64,000 nucleotides of DNA from contig NZ_BSDI01000075.1 of NCBI RefSeq assembly GCF_027923225.1, positions 31,170 to 95,169 on the forward strand. Reading direction: 5' to 3'. How positions within the stretch are numbered: position 1 is the stretch's first letter; the number at the start of each line of letters is the position of its first letter. Both the position numbers and the translations under genes were made by a program. This DNA is from Phytohabitans aurantiacus (lineage in GTDB: Bacteria > Actinomycetota > Actinomycetes > Mycobacteriales > Micromonosporaceae). This document shows positions 15,904-24,930 of this stretch, piece after piece. The notes beneath the pieces are model-generated. The model was not told the origin of the DNA and did no database searches. It was given only the letters and a program-made list of their open reading frames with translations.

Positions 15904-17748
15904 TTACAGGCCCAGGTCGGCCTCGAAGTGACCGGCCTCCAGGCGTTCCTTGACCGCCGAGAGGAACCGGGCGGCGTCGGCACCGTCGATGATCCGGTGG
16001 TCGTACGAGAGCGCCAGGTACGCCATCGAGCGCGGCGTGATGACCTCGCCCAGGTCGGGATCGTCGACGACGACCGCCCGCTTGATCACGGCGCCCGTGC
16101 CGAGGATCGCCGACTGCGGCTTCGGCACGATCGGCGTGTCGAACAGCGCGCCCCGGCTGCCCGTGTTGGTCAGCGTGAACGTCGCGCCCGAGATCTCGTC
16201 CGGGCTGATCTTGTTGGTGCGGGTGCGCTCGGCCAGGTCGGCGATCCGCCTGGCCAGCCCGGCGATGTTGAGGTCACCGGCGTCGCGGATCACCGGGACG
16301 AGCAGGCCGCGCTCGGTGTCGACCGCGATGCCCAGGTGCTCGCCGTCTGGGTACGTCATCGTGCCCGCGTCCAGGTCGAGCGAGGCGTTGACGATCGGGT
16401 ACCGGCGCAGCGCCTCGACCGCCGCGACCGCGAAGAACGGCAGGAACGACAGCTTGACGCCGTGCTGCGCCTGGAACTGCGCCTTGGCCTGCTGGCGCAG
16501 CCGGGCGATCTTCGTGACGTCGACCTCGACGACGGTGGTGAGCTGCGCGGAGGTCTGGAGCGACTCGAACATGCGCTTGGCGATCGACACGCGCATGCGG
16601 GTCAGCTTTTCGGTGCGGCCGCGCAGCGGGCTCGGCGCGACGGGTGCGGCCGGGGCCGCCTTCGCCGCCGCCGGCGCGGGAGCCTGCTGCTTGGCGGCCT
16701 GCTCCTGCTTGGCCTTGTCAGCGGCCTCCAGGACGTCTTGCTTGCGGATGCGCCCGCCGACGCCGGTGCCGTTGACCGCGGACAGGTCGACGTTGTGCTC
16801 GCTCGCGAGGCGCCGGACCAGCGGCGTCACGTACCCGACGTCGCCGCCGCCGTTCGTGCTCTGCTCCGCCTTCGCGGGCGCCGCTGCCGGTGCCGCGGCG
16901 GGCGCGGCCTGCTGTGCGGGGGCCTGCTGTGCCGGGGCCGGCTGCTGTGCGGGCTGCGCCGGGGCCTGCTGCTCCTCGACGGCCTTCGGCGCGGGTTCTT
17001 CGGCAGGGGGCGGGGCGGGTGCCTCACCCTGGGAAGGTGCCTGACCCTGAGAAGGTGCCGCACCAGCGGAGCCGATGACGGCCAGCTCGGCACCCACCGG
17101 AGCGGTCTCGTCTTCCGCCACCTTGATCTCGAGGAGCGTGCCGGCGGCCGGGGAGGGGATCTCGGTGTCGACCTTGTCGGTGGACACCTCCAGCAGCGGC
17201 TCGTCCGCCTCGACGGTGTCGCCGACCGCCTTGAGCCAGCGGGTCACCGTGCCCTCGGTGACGCTCTCGCCCAGCGCCGGCAGCGTGATGACCGTGGTGC
17301 CGCCCGAAGAGCCCTGCTGGGCGGGCGGCTCGTCCTGGTCCGTCGGCTGTGCGGCCGGCGGCGCCGCTTCAGCCTGCGCGGGCGCCGGCTCCTCGCCCGT
17401 GTCGGATGACACCTGGCCCGGCGCGGACGCCGAAGAGGGGACCTCGCCCCCCGCGGCGTCGGGCCCCTGCGGCGAAGCCGCGGCTTGCTCGGCGCTGCCG
17501 CCGGATTCCTCATCGCCGGAGATCACAGCCAGCTCGGCGCCGACCTCCGCCGTCTCGTCTTCGCCGACAACGATCCGGGTCAGCACGCCGGCCGCCGGCG
17601 ACGGGATCTCCGTGTCGACCTTGTCGGTGGACACCTCCAGCAGCGGCTCGTCGACCTCGACTCGGTCACCCTCCTGCTTCAGCCAGCGGGTGACGGTGCC
17701 CTCGGTGACGCTCTCGCCCAGCCGAGGCATGGGGACCGATACCGGCAT
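15904..17748 (-). CDS. sucB: Dihydrolipoyllysine acyltransferase (E2), two lipoyl domains
   Basis: The 614-residue E2 has lipoyl domains at about 3-78 (STDKVDTE, Lys43) and 152-227 (Lys192), each followed by long Ala/Pro/Gln linkers, a peripheral-subunit binding domain (about 300-340, YVTPLVRRLASEHNVDL) and a catalytic core ending LSYDHRIIDGAD with the HxxxD site. It is the core of the 2-oxoglutarate dehydrogenase (or a branched-chain) complex, receiving an acyl group from E1 and passing it to CoA. The sucB name follows actinomycete usage; the E1 gene is absent here. It follows lpd by 27 bases and depends on LipB and LipA encoded upstream. Confidence 0.93.
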   Translation of the reverse strand: MPVSVPMPRLGESVTEGTVTRWLKQEGDRVEVDEPLLEVSTDKVDTEIPSPAAGVLTRIVVGEDETAEVGAELAVISGDEESGGSAEQAAASPQGPDAAGGEVPSSASAPGQVSSDTGEEPAPAQAEAAPPAAQPTDQDEPPAQQGSSGGTTVITLPALGESVTEGTVTRWLKAVGDTVEADEPLLEVSTDKVDTEIPSPAAGTLLEIKVAEDETAPVGAELAVIGSAGAAPSQGQAPSQGEAPAPPPAEEPAPKAVEEQQAPAQPAQQPAPAQQAPAQQAAPAAAPAAAPAKAEQSTNGGGDVGYVTPLVRRLASEHNVDLSAVNGTGVGGRIRKQDVLEAADKAKQEQAAKQQAPAPAAAKAAPAAPVAPSPLRGRTEKLTRMRVSIAKRMFESLQTSAQLTTVVEVDVTKIARLRQQAKAQFQAQHGVKLSFLPFFAVAAVEALRRYPIVNASLDLDAGTMTYPDGEHLGIAVDTERGLLVPVIRDAGDLNIAGLARRIADLAERTRTNKISPDEISGATFTLTNTGSRGALFDTPIVPKPQSAILGTGAVIKRAVVVDDPDLGEVITPRSMAYLALSYDHRIIDGADAARFLSAVKERLEAGHFEADLGL

Positions 17749-17775
17749 CTCGAAAGACTCCTTCGTGGGTGTGTG

Positions 17776-19158
17776 TCAGGCGTGCGCGTGCAGGGGTTTG
17801 CCCGCGAGCGCCAGGTGTGCCTCGCCGAGCGCCTCGTTCTGTGTCGGGTGAGCGTGCACGAGCTGGGCGACCTCGGCTGGGTAAGCCTCCCAGTTGTAGA
17901 TCAGCTGTGCTTCGCCGATCAGCTCGCCAACGCGGGCGCCCACCATGTGAACGCCGACGACCGGCCCGTCAGCCACCCGGACCAGCTTGATGAAGCCCTG
18001 GGTGCGCAGGATCTGGCTCTTGCCGTTGCCGCCGAGGTTGTAGTTGTACGCCTGGACCTTGTCGGCCCCGTACTGCTCCTTGGCCTTCGCCTCGGTGAGC
18101 CCCATCGAAGCGACCTCGGGGTCGGAGTAGGTGACCCTCGGGATGCCGGCCTCGTCGATGACCGCGGGCTGCTGGCCGGCGATCTCCTCGGCCACGAAGA
18201 TGCCCTGCTGGAAACCGCGGTGCGCGAGCTGGAGGCCGGGGACAATGTCGCCGACCGCGTAGACGTGGGGAACGCTGGTGCGCAGGCGCTCGTCGGTGAT
18301 GACGAAGCCGCGCTCCATCTTGACGCCCTGCTCCTCGTATCCGAGGTTGGCGGTCGTCGGGCCGCGCCCGACGGCGACCAGCAGCAGGTCGGCCTCGATC
18401 GTCTCGCCGCCCGCGATCGTCACCCGTACGCCGGAGTCGGTGTGCTCCACCTTCTCGAACGGCTTGCCGGTCTTGAAGCCGATGCCGCGCTTGCGGAACG
18501 CCCGCTCGACGGCCTTCGAAACCTCTTCGTCTTCGGCGGCGACGAGACGGGGGAGCGCCTCGACGATCGTGACCTCGGCACCGAGCGAGCGCCACGCGCT
18601 GGCGAACTCGACACCGATCACGCCGCCGCCCAGCACGATCGCCGAGGAGGGAACGCGGTCGAGGTTGAGCGCGTGCTCGCTACTGATCACGCGCTGGCCG
18701 TCGAGCTCCAGGCCGGGCAGCGTCCGCGAGTACGACCCGGTGGCGAGCACCAGATTGCGACCGGTGTACCGCTGGCCGTCGACCTCGACCGTGGTCGGGC
18801 CGACGAGCTTGCCGGCACCCTCGACATACGTGATCTTCGCGCTCTTCACGAGGCCCTGCAGGCCCTTGTAGAGCTTGGCGACCACGCCGTCCTTGTACGA
18901 GTTGACGGCCGACATGTCGACGCCGATCAGCTCGGCCTTGATGCCGAAGTGCCCGGCGTCGCGGGTCTGGTCGGCGACCTCACCGGCGTGCAGCAGAGCC
19001 TTGGTGGGAATGCACCCGCGGTGCAGGCACGTACCCCCAAGCTTGTCCTTTTCGATAAGCGCGACCGAAAGGTCTAGTTGTGCGGCGCGCAAGGCCGTCG
19101 CATACCCCCCACTGCCGCCACCGAGAATGACGACGTCGAAGGTGCTTGGCTCGCTCAT
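17776..19158 (-). CDS. lpd: Dihydrolipoyl dehydrogenase (E3)
   Basis: This 460-residue flavoprotein reoxidises dihydrolipoyl groups with NAD+. The FAD loop VVILGGGSGGYA (9-20), redox disulfide GGTCLHRGC (Cys44 and Cys49), NAD loop VLGGGVIGVEFAS and C-terminal active-site His-Glu in HAHPTQNEALGEAH are all present. ATG 19158 has GGGAGA upstream; a 15-residue N-terminal extension in frame lacks resemblance. It is the first gene of the lpd-sucB-SDR operon and divergent from the next small gene. Confidence 0.97.
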   Translation of the reverse strand: MSEPSTFDVVILGGGSGGYATALRAAQLDLSVALIEKDKLGGTCLHRGCIPTKALLHAGEVADQTRDAGHFGIKAELIGVDMSAVNSYKDGVVAKLYKGLQGLVKSAKITYVEGAGKLVGPTTVEVDGQRYTGRNLVLATGSYSRTLPGLELDGQRVISSEHALNLDRVPSSAIVLGGGVIGVEFASAWRSLGAEVTIVEALPRLVAAEDEEVSKAVERAFRKRGIGFKTGKPFEKVEHTDSGVRVTIAGGETIEADLLLVAVGRGPTTANLGYEEQGVKMERGFVITDERLRTSVPHVYAVGDIVPGLQLAHRGFQQGIFVAEEIAGQQPAVIDEAGIPRVTYSDPEVASMGLTEAKAKEQYGADKVQAYNYNLGGNGKSQILRTQGFIKLVRVADGPVVGVHMVGARVGELIGEAQLIYNWEAYPAEVAQLVHAHPTQNEALGEAHLALAGKPLHAHA

Positions 19159-19309
19159 TTCGTCTCCCAGCCAGATCCAGTCAGGCGCGACTACCTCGGC
19201 CATCTTGTCACTTGTGGAGCCTGCCCGCGTAACGAGGTGCCCAATGACACGTCAGTCGGACGTACGCTTGCCACACCCGTCGATGACGGTGTGCGAAAGG
19301 AGACGGTTG

Positions 19310-19630
19310 GTGGGCTGGTTTCGGCGGCGTAAGCAGTCTGCGGGTGCGCCGGGTCGCACGGGAAATCGTGCCGATCTTGAGCATCTTGAGCAGTTTGTCC
19401 GGTCGCGCCGGGGTGTCGAGGCGTTCATCGAGCCGCGTACGACGGTCACCGAGACGACCGTCCTGCTGATCGCCCACGACGGCGAGTGGACGCGGCGGCG
19501 GATCGACAGCCCCGAGGGAGCCCGCCGGTTCGCCCACCGGCTGGCGATGCCGATCTACGACGTGGCCTTGGTCGGATACCCCCAACGCATGCGCGACTTC
19601 AACGAACGCCGCAAACGCGCCGCCGGCTGA
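19310..19630 (+). CDS. Conserved small protein (106 aa), unknown function
   Basis: GTG 19310 has GGAG seven bases upstream; a TTG directly before it is an alternative start. The product begins MGWFRRRKQSAG with a basic N-terminus, then RRGVEAFIEPRTTVTETTVLLIAHDGEWTRRR and a helix ending DFNERRKRAAG. It looks like a small alpha/beta soluble domain. Similar proteins occur next to pepA in actinomycetes, but I know no function. The dispersed hairpin lies six bases after its stop. Confidence 0.75.
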   Translation: MGWFRRRKQSAGAPGRTGNRADLEHLEQFVRSRRGVEAFIEPRTTVTETTVLLIAHDGEWTRRRIDSPEGARRFAHRLAMPIYDVALVGYPQRMRDFNERRKRAAG

Positions 19631-19636
19631 CCTTAA

Positions 19637-19688
19637 TGATCAGGGCGTCCCTCAAGTCGTCATAGCGACTTGAGGGACGCCCTGATCA
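19637..19688. terminator. Dispersed hairpin, copy 2 (perfect arms)
   Basis: The arms TGATCAGGGCGTCCCTCAAG and complement fold perfectly with the extra CG pair before the loop. It lies between the convergent 19310-19630 gene and pepA, as expected for a bidirectional terminator. Confidence 0.8.
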
Positions 19689-19701
19689 CGCGAGGGAACG
19701 C

Positions 19702-21261
19702 TTAGCCGTTTGATTCGATGTCGTCGATGAGGGCCAGCAGGGTACGGATCGGGACGCCGGTGCCGCCCTTGCTCCAGTACCCGGTCGGCTCGCCGGAGTG
19801 GTAGCTCGGCCCCGCGATGTCGAGGTGCGCCCACGCCACGTCGTCCGCGACGAACTCGCGCAGGAACACGCCGCCCTGCAGCATGTGGCCGGCCCGGTCC
19901 ATGCCGGCGTTGATCTGCGAGATGTCGGCGACGTCCGAGTCCATGCCTTTGCGTACGTCGTCCGGCAGCGGCATCGGCCACATCGCCTCGCCGACCCGCT
20001 CGCCCGCGGCCTTCACGCGCTCGCACATCTCGCGGGTGCCCATCACGCCGGCCACGCGCTTGCCGAGCGCCACCACCTGCCCACCGGTGAGCGTGGACGT
20101 CTCCAGCAGGTAGTCGCACCCGTCTTCGCACGCGCGGGCGATCGCGTCACCGAGGATCATGCGACCCTCGGCGTCGGTGTTGAGCACCTCTACGCGCTTG
20201 CCGTCGCGCATCGTCACGACGTCGCCGGGCCGGTACGCGCTGCCGGACGCCATGTTCTCCGCCATCGGCACGTACGCGGTGACCGCCACGTCGGGCTTGA
20301 GCTCGGCGATGGCGAGCATCGTGGCGGCGACCGCCGCGGCTCCCGCCATGTCGGACTTCATCTCCCACATGCCCTGCGCCGGCTTGATCGAGACGCCACC
20401 GGTGTCGAACGTGATGCCCTTGCCCACGAGGGCCACCCGGGTGCGCGGCGCCGAAGGCGTGTACGCCAGGCGCACGAGCCGCGGGGGAGCCTCCGAGCCG
20501 AGCCCGACGGCGAGGATGCCGCCGTACCCGCCGTCGCGCAGGGCGTCTTCGTCGAGCACCTCCACCTGCAGGCCGGCCTCGCGTCCCGCACTGGCCACCG
20601 CGTCGGCGAACTGCGGGGGCCGGAGCTCGTTCGGCGCGGTGTTGACCCAGTCGCGGGCCAGCGTCACGGCGCGGGCCACCACGCCGGCGCGGGTGATCTC
20701 CGCCTCGGCGGTGGCGTCGGCGGCGTCGGGAACGTGTACCGACACGGCACCGACGGGTGCCCGCCGCCCGGGCTGAGGCTTCGTCTTGTACCCAGTGAAC
20801 CGGTAGGCGCCGAGCAGCGCGCCCTCGGAGACCGCCCGCAGCGCGGCCGGCGCGTCCTCGTCGTCGGGCAGCGGCAGGCTGAGCGCGACCGTGCCGGCGC
20901 CGGCGAGCGCGCGGACCGCGGCGCCGGCCGCCCGTCGCAGCGTCTCGGGCGGCGGGGCGGCGCCGGTGGGCTCCGGGCCGAGGCCGACAGCGACGACCAC
21001 CGGCGCGGTGATCGTGCCGAGCGTCGCCAGCTTGGTCACCTCGCTTGGCGCGCCGGTGGCTCCGAGGAGCGCGAGCGTGCCGGTGAGCTGTCCGTCGAAC
21101 GCTGCAACGATGCTCTCGGCGCCGGTGGCGAGCAGCAGCGTGCCGCCGTCCGCACCCGCCTCGTCGCCGTTGATGCTGTGCACACCGATGACGATGGCGT
21201 CCACGGCGAGTTCCGCTGGGTCCGAGTCGACCAAGCTGAGGGTGGGTAGTGGAGAAGTCAC
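19702..21261 (-). CDS. pepA: Leucyl aminopeptidase (M17)
   Basis: The 519-residue enzyme removes N-terminal residues from peptides in the cytoplasm using two metal ions. The C-terminal catalytic domain has VALVGKGITFDTGGVSIKP (metal Lys and Asp), MKSDMAGAAAV, and the M17 signature NTDAEGRMILGDA at about residue 365; the variable N-terminal domain precedes it. The start is GTG 21261 (MTSPLPTLSL). It is divergent from gcvT with 81 bases between. Confidence 0.96.
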   Translation of the reverse strand: MTSPLPTLSLVDSDPAELAVDAIVIGVHSINGDEAGADGGTLLLATGAESIVAAFDGQLTGTLALLGATGAPSEVTKLATLGTITAPVVVAVGLGPEPTGAAPPPETLRRAAGAAVRALAGAGTVALSLPLPDDEDAPAALRAVSEGALLGAYRFTGYKTKPQPGRRAPVGAVSVHVPDAADATAEAEITRAGVVARAVTLARDWVNTAPNELRPPQFADAVASAGREAGLQVEVLDEDALRDGGYGGILAVGLGSEAPPRLVRLAYTPSAPRTRVALVGKGITFDTGGVSIKPAQGMWEMKSDMAGAAAVAATMLAIAELKPDVAVTAYVPMAENMASGSAYRPGDVVTMRDGKRVEVLNTDAEGRMILGDAIARACEDGCDYLLETSTLTGGQVVALGKRVAGVMGTREMCERVKAAGERVGEAMWPMPLPDDVRKGMDSDVADISQINAGMDRAGHMLQGGVFLREFVADDVAWAHLDIAGPSYHSGEPTGYWSKGGTGVPIRTLLALIDDIESNG

Positions 21262-21342
21262 TAGCGGCTCCGGCTCGAGTGCGGGTGGCTCGTTGTCCCG
21301 CCGATGCTAACCACCTGGTGAACCCCCGGTAAGTTGCCACCC

Positions 21343-22437
21343 ATGACGATGGAGTTGCGCCGGTCCCCGTTGCACGATCGGCATGCCGCGCTGGGAGCCA
21401 AGTTCGCCCCGTTCGGCGGCTGGGAAATGCCGCTCGAATACGCCGGTGGGGGCGTCCTGCGCGAGCACTCCGCGGTCCGCGAGGCGGTCGGCGTCTTCGA
21501 CGTCTCGCACCTGGGCAAGGCGCGCGTAACCGGCCCCGGCGCGGCGGACTTCGTCAACTCCTGCCTCACCAACGACCTCGGCCGGATCGGGCCGGGCAAG
21601 GCGCAGTACACGCTGTGCTGCGACGACGCGACCGGTGGCGTGATCGACGACGTGATCGCGTACCTGCACGGCGACGACCACGTCTTCCTCATCCCGAACG
21701 CCGCCAACACCGCCGAGGTCGTCCGCCGCCTGCGCGCGGCGGCGCCGCCGTCGGTCGAGGTCGTGAACGAGCACGAGGACTACGCCGTGCTCGCGGTGCA
21801 GGGGCCGCGTTCGGCGGAACTGGTAGGGAGCCTCGGTCTGCCGACCGAGCACGACTACATGGGCTTCGCGACCGCCGGCGACCTCACGGTCTGCCGGACC
21901 GGATACACCGGGGAGCACGGGTACGAGCTGGTGGTGCCGGCCGGCAGGGCGGTCGCCGTGTGGGACGAGCTGTTCGCGGCCGGTGAGCCGCTCGGCCTGC
22001 GGGCGTGCGGGCTCGGCGCCCGCGACACGTTGCGCACCGAGATGGGGTACGCCCTGCACGGGCAGGACCTGTCTGTCGAGATCACGCCGGTGCAGGCCCG
22101 GCTGGGCTGGGCCGTCGGCTGGAACAAGCCCGCGTTCTGGGGCCGCGACGCGCTGGTCGCCGAGAAGGCCGAGGGCCCGCGCCGCACGCTGCGCGGCCTG
22201 GAGGCGCTCGACCGCGGGATCGCGCGGCCGCACATGACCGTGTACGCGGGCGAGCAGGCGGTCGGCGAGGTGACCAGCGGGACGTTCTCGCCGACGAAGA
22301 AGGTGGCGGTGGCGCTCGCGCTCGTCGACACCGCCGCCGGCCTGGAAGACGGTGCAACGGTCGAGGTCGATGTCCGCGGCCGCCGCGCGGCGATGCGCCT
22401 GGTCAAGCCCCCGTTCGTAAAACCGCAGGTCAAATAA
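21343..22437 (+). CDS. gcvT: Glycine cleavage system aminomethyltransferase (T-protein)
   Basis: The T-protein moves the methylene group from aminomethyl-lipoyl H-protein to tetrahydrofolate. The 364 residues begin MTMELRRSPLHDRHAALGAK and show FGGWEMPLEY, VFDVSHLGKARV, the folate/active-site GYTGEHGYELVV and the C-terminal barrel with GTFSPTKKVAVALAL. ATG 21343 was chosen; a second ATG lies two codons on. H- and P-protein genes are not in the window. The downstream 0.7 kb is a repeat island. Confidence 0.96.
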   Translation: MTMELRRSPLHDRHAALGAKFAPFGGWEMPLEYAGGGVLREHSAVREAVGVFDVSHLGKARVTGPGAADFVNSCLTNDLGRIGPGKAQYTLCCDDATGGVIDDVIAYLHGDDHVFLIPNAANTAEVVRRLRAAAPPSVEVVNEHEDYAVLAVQGPRSAELVGSLGLPTEHDYMGFATAGDLTVCRTGYTGEHGYELVVPAGRAVAVWDELFAAGEPLGLRACGLGARDTLRTEMGYALHGQDLSVEITPVQARLGWAVGWNKPAFWGRDALVAEKAEGPRRTLRGLEALDRGIARPHMTVYAGEQAVGEVTSGTFSPTKKVAVALALVDTAAGLEDGATVEVDVRGRRAAMRLVKPPFVKPQVK

Positions 22438-22440
22438 GCT

Positions 22441-22500
22441 TCGAGCTACCGCGACGCCCGTCGCGCGCGAGACCGTTGCTCCCGCGGCCTCACCGTCCGC
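22441..22500 (-). repeat. Interspersed repeat R, copy 1
   Basis: Read on the minus strand this is GTGAGGCCGCGGGAGCAACG, a variable stretch, then GCGACGGGCGTCGCGGTAGC. It is nearly identical to 49277-49338 and clearly related to 23048-23108. Confidence 0.75.
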
Positions 22501-22543
22501 CGATCAAGGACGAACGCACGCGGTTGGATCTCGTTTCCGCGCG
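22501..22543 (+). repeat. 79-bp element, partial copy 1
   Basis: Only one arm and the central loop of the element are present: CGATCAAGGACGAACGCACG then GTTGGATCTCGTTTCC. The other arm is missing, exactly as in the partial copy at 49591-49630. Confidence 0.8.
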
Positions 22544-22611
22544 CGCCCGCCCCCAGCCCCGCCCGTGACGGCGTCGCCACGCCCGGTCCGCCGGCCTCCC
22601 GCCGATCAAGG

Positions 22612-22680
22612 GCGAATGCACGTGGTTGGATCTCTTTCCGCGTGTATTCGCCCTTGATCCATGCGATTGCCCTTGATCGG
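22612..22680 (+). repeat. 79-bp element, complete copy 2
   Basis: Arm CGATCAAGGGCGAATGCACG, loop TGGTTGGATCTCTTTCCG, complementary arm ending CGCCCTTGATC, then the third arm GCGATTGCCCTTGATCGG. It is about 10 bases shorter than the others. Confidence 0.85.
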
Positions 22681-22787
22681 CGCGCAGGGCGCAGCGACAC
22701 GCCGCCGCCCCGCTGCCACCCCCTCAAACCCGACGGCCAGCCCCGGCCACGACGGCGCGCCGCCTCACACCCGGGAACCTCTTTCGT

Positions 22788-22865
22788 CGATCAAGGCCAT
22801 GTGCGTGGATCAAGGGCAAATGCACGCGGAAAGAGATCCAACCACGGGCCTTTGCCCTTGATCGG
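22788..22865 (-). repeat. 79-bp element, complete copy 3
   Basis: Opposite orientation: the third arm (GATCAAGGCC...) comes first, then the main palindrome AGGGCAAATGCACGCGGAAA...CCTTTGCCCTTGATCGG. Confidence 0.85.
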
Positions 22866-23047
22866 CCGCGCGGCGCGTGCCGCGCTGCGGCGTGCGGAGG
22901 GCGCCGCGCTGCGGCGCGGGGCGCAGGGCGCGCGGCGGCGGCGCACTGGGGCGTGTGGCGGCGGCGGCGCACTGCGGCGTGTGGCGGGCGGCGCACCGTG
23001 GCGCAGGGCGGGTGGTGTGCGGCCCGCGCGTTGCGGCGTGACTGGGC

Positions 23048-23108
23048 GCGGAGGGCGAGGCTGCGGGAGCGACGGCCTGAACCACGGCGGGCGTCGCGGC
23101 AGCCCGAA
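23048..23108 (+). repeat. Interspersed repeat R, copy 2
   Basis: GCGGAGGGCGAGGCTGCGGG, a variable stretch, then GGCGGGCGTCGCGGCAGC: a diverged copy of R in the opposite orientation to copy 1, so island 1 is bracketed by inverted R copies. Confidence 0.6.
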
Positions 23109-23131
23109 ACTCGATCTTGATTTTGAACGGT

Positions 23132-24067
23132 CTAGCGGACGGGCTCGGCGAAGAGGGTGGCGCACACGCGTGCGTAGTACTCGTTGGCCGGGCCGGGGTA
23201 GTGCAGCGGCGGCGACACCGTCAGAAACGAGTCGGCTTCCGGGTCGGTCGCCGGGTCGAGACTGAGTAGCAGGTCAGCCGCTCGGTCGCTGCCCCGCTCG
23301 GGCGGCGCGCCGTACGCCGCCGCGATGTCGTGGCCCGTCACCGTGACCGTCGACGGCATCGGCAGGAACGCCGGCTCGCCGGGCGCGTCCAGCGCGTCGC
23401 TCCAGATCCGCAGCAGCCGCCGGGCCACGCCGGTCAGCGTGGCGCCCCAGCCCCGCGCCAGGTGTGACGGCACGTCGATCGTCTGGAGCTCCAGGTGCCC
23501 GAAGCGGCCGAGCCCCTTCGTGGTGAACCACATGCTGCTGTCGTCGTCTTCGTTCGGCGAGTACGGGATCAGGATCCAGTCGGTGAGCCTGACCCGCCCG
23601 TCGGCGTCGGGCAGCGAGCGCAGGGCCGCGTCGGGGGTCAGCACCTGGGTCTGGAAGCCGTCGATCAGGTCGGCGCCGTGCAGGCGCGCGATCGCGGCGG
23701 CCATCGCGCGGGAACTCCACTCGTGCGCGGGCGGCCAGCCGGGCCGGAAGCCGGCGGCGACCGTGACCACGTGCGTGGCGCCGGCCATGCGACTCACCTG
23801 CCGCTCGGTGGCGCCGAAAGCGGCCAGCAGGTCGAGTGGGAGCGGCGGCAGGTCGTCGACGTCGTGCGTCTCGACGGTCATGAGCGGTCCGGCGTACATC
23901 TGCTGAGCCAGGTCGCGGGCCGGGCCGGTGAGGATCTGGTCGAGCAGCTCGACCGCCTGGTCGCCGATGGTCACCGGGTCGTCGGGCGGCGTGGCGAGGG
24001 GCACCAGGTAGGTGGCCGACACCGCCTCGGGCACGGGCAGGATCAGCGCGTCGTCGGAGTCGAGCAC
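23132..24067 (-). CDS. Conserved hypothetical protein (311 aa)
   Basis: GTG 24067 begins MLDSDDALILPVPEAVSATY; the product is soluble with alternating hydrophobic strands and helices. Recognisable pieces are FGATERQVSRMAGATHVVTV, DWILIPYSPNEDDDSSMWFT (acidic and aromatic) and a C-terminal FLTVSPPLHYPGPANEYY. There is no signal peptide and no catalytic motif I can name. It lies downstream of cobS on the same strand but is separated by a hairpin terminator, so a cobalamin role is not implied. Confidence 0.75.
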   Translation of the reverse strand: MLDSDDALILPVPEAVSATYLVPLATPPDDPVTIGDQAVELLDQILTGPARDLAQQMYAGPLMTVETHDVDDLPPLPLDLLAAFGATERQVSRMAGATHVVTVAAGFRPGWPPAHEWSSRAMAAAIARLHGADLIDGFQTQVLTPDAALRSLPDADGRVRLTDWILIPYSPNEDDDSSMWFTTKGLGRFGHLELQTIDVPSHLARGWGATLTGVARRLLRIWSDALDAPGEPAFLPMPSTVTVTGHDIAAAYGAPPERGSDRAADLLLSLDPATDPEADSFLTVSPPLHYPGPANEYYARVCATLFAEPVR

Positions 24068-24124
24068 GGCTGCGACGTTACTCCGGCAGAGGCCCACGCT
24101 GCCGCCCCGCGACCCCGCCTCTCC

Positions 24125-24178
24125 GTGATCAGGGCGTCCCTGAAGTCGCCCTAACGACTTCAGGGACGCCCTGATCAC
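24125..24178 (-). terminator. Dispersed hairpin, copy 3 (compensatory variant)
   Basis: Here both arms differ from copies 1 and 2 yet still pair (CTGAAGTCG with CGACTTCAG instead of CTCAAGT with ACTTGAG). It lies at the cobS 3' end (its edge overlaps the last bases of cobS) and before the next same-strand gene, the only copy not between convergent genes. Confidence 0.75.
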
Positions 24179-24930
24179 CGGAGCGCCAGTGCGATGTACG
24201 CCACGGTTGCCGCCAGCTCGATCGCGGCGCCCAGTACGTCGCCGGTGACGCCGCCGAATCGGCGTACACAGTGGCGCAGGAGAAGCACCGCGACGGCGAG
24301 CGCGGCGAGCACGGCGACCGGCCCCTGCCACGGGCGACCCGGCACCGCCGGGATCGCGACGACCGCGACGGCGGCCGTGGCGACCGCCAGGGTCACCGGC
24401 CCCACGGTGCCGGCGACGAGCGCACCGAGCCCGTCGGGGCGGGCCGGCGGGACACCGCGCCGGCAGGCCCACGTGGCGGCCAGGCGGGCGGTGGCGGTGG
24501 CCGCGACGGTGGTCGCGAAGACGGCGGCCCAGCCCTCATGAGCGAGCCCGGCCAGCGCGGCGGCCTGGATGAGCAGCACGAGCACCAGCGCCGCGACGCC
24601 GAACGGGCCGACATCCGGCTTTTTCATGATCTCCAAGGCCGCCTCGCCGCGACGGTACGACCCGAGGCCGTCGGCCGTGTCCGCGAGCCCGTCGAGGTGC
24701 AGTCCGCGGGTCAGGAGCGCACCCGTGGCGAGTGTCACACCACCGGCGACGAGCGGCGGCGCGCCGGCGGCGGCCAAGCCGAAGAGCACGGCCGCGAGCG
24801 CGACTCCGAGCGCCGCGCCCACGGCCGGCGCGAGCGCCATCGCCACACCGGCGGCCGGCCGGTCGACCCGGCCGGCCCGCAGCGGGACGACCGTGAACGT
24901 GGTCAGCGCGAGCCGGACACCGTCACGCAC
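24175..24930 (-). CDS. cobS: Adenosylcobinamide-GDP ribazoletransferase
   Basis: The last step of cobalamin assembly joins alpha-ribazole (phosphate) to adenosylcobinamide-GDP in the membrane. The 251-residue protein is largely hydrophobic with several helices and carries the CobS signature GLHLDGLADTADGLG (about 76-90) and MKKPDVGPFG. GTG 24930 overlaps the end of the CobU-CobT fusion by eight bases, so the two are translationally coupled and make one pathway block. Confidence 0.95.
   Translation of the reverse strand: MRDGVRLALTTFTVVPLRAGRVDRPAAGVAMALAPAVGAALGVALAAVLFGLAAAGAPPLVAGGVTLATGALLTRGLHLDGLADTADGLGSYRRGEAALEIMKKPDVGPFGVAALVLVLLIQAAALAGLAHEGWAAVFATTVAATATARLAATWACRRGVPPARPDGLGALVAGTVGPVTLAVATAAVAVVAIPAVPGRPWQGPVAVLAALAVAVLLLRHCVRRFGGVTGDVLGAAIELAATVAYIALALR

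Larger units (their letters stand above)
22501..22788 (-). repeat. About 285-bp dispersed module, copy A
   Basis: On the minus strand, this segment reads (1) GAGGCGGCGCGCCGTCGTGG, (2) a GGCGGCGTGTCG tract, (3) a complete 79-bp element, (4) the spacer GCGGGAGGCCGGCGGA...GGCGTGGCGAC, and (5) a partial element. The same five parts appear in the same order on the plus strand at 49362-49630, so this is one module copied in inverse orientation 27 kb apart. Confidence 0.75.
22438..23131. other. Non-coding repeat island 1
   Basis: No convincing gene lies in these 694 bases. From left to right they hold repeat R (22441-22500, minus), a partial 79-bp element (22501-22543), a complete one (22612-22680), a segment matching island 4 in reverse, another complete element (22788-22865), about 180 bases of degenerate GCGGCG-type low complexity, and a second copy of R (23048-23108, plus). 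Confidence 0.8.

Noticed and set aside
21262..21342. Glycine riboswitch before gcvT
   Set aside because: The 81-base space shows no tandem glycine aptamer features.
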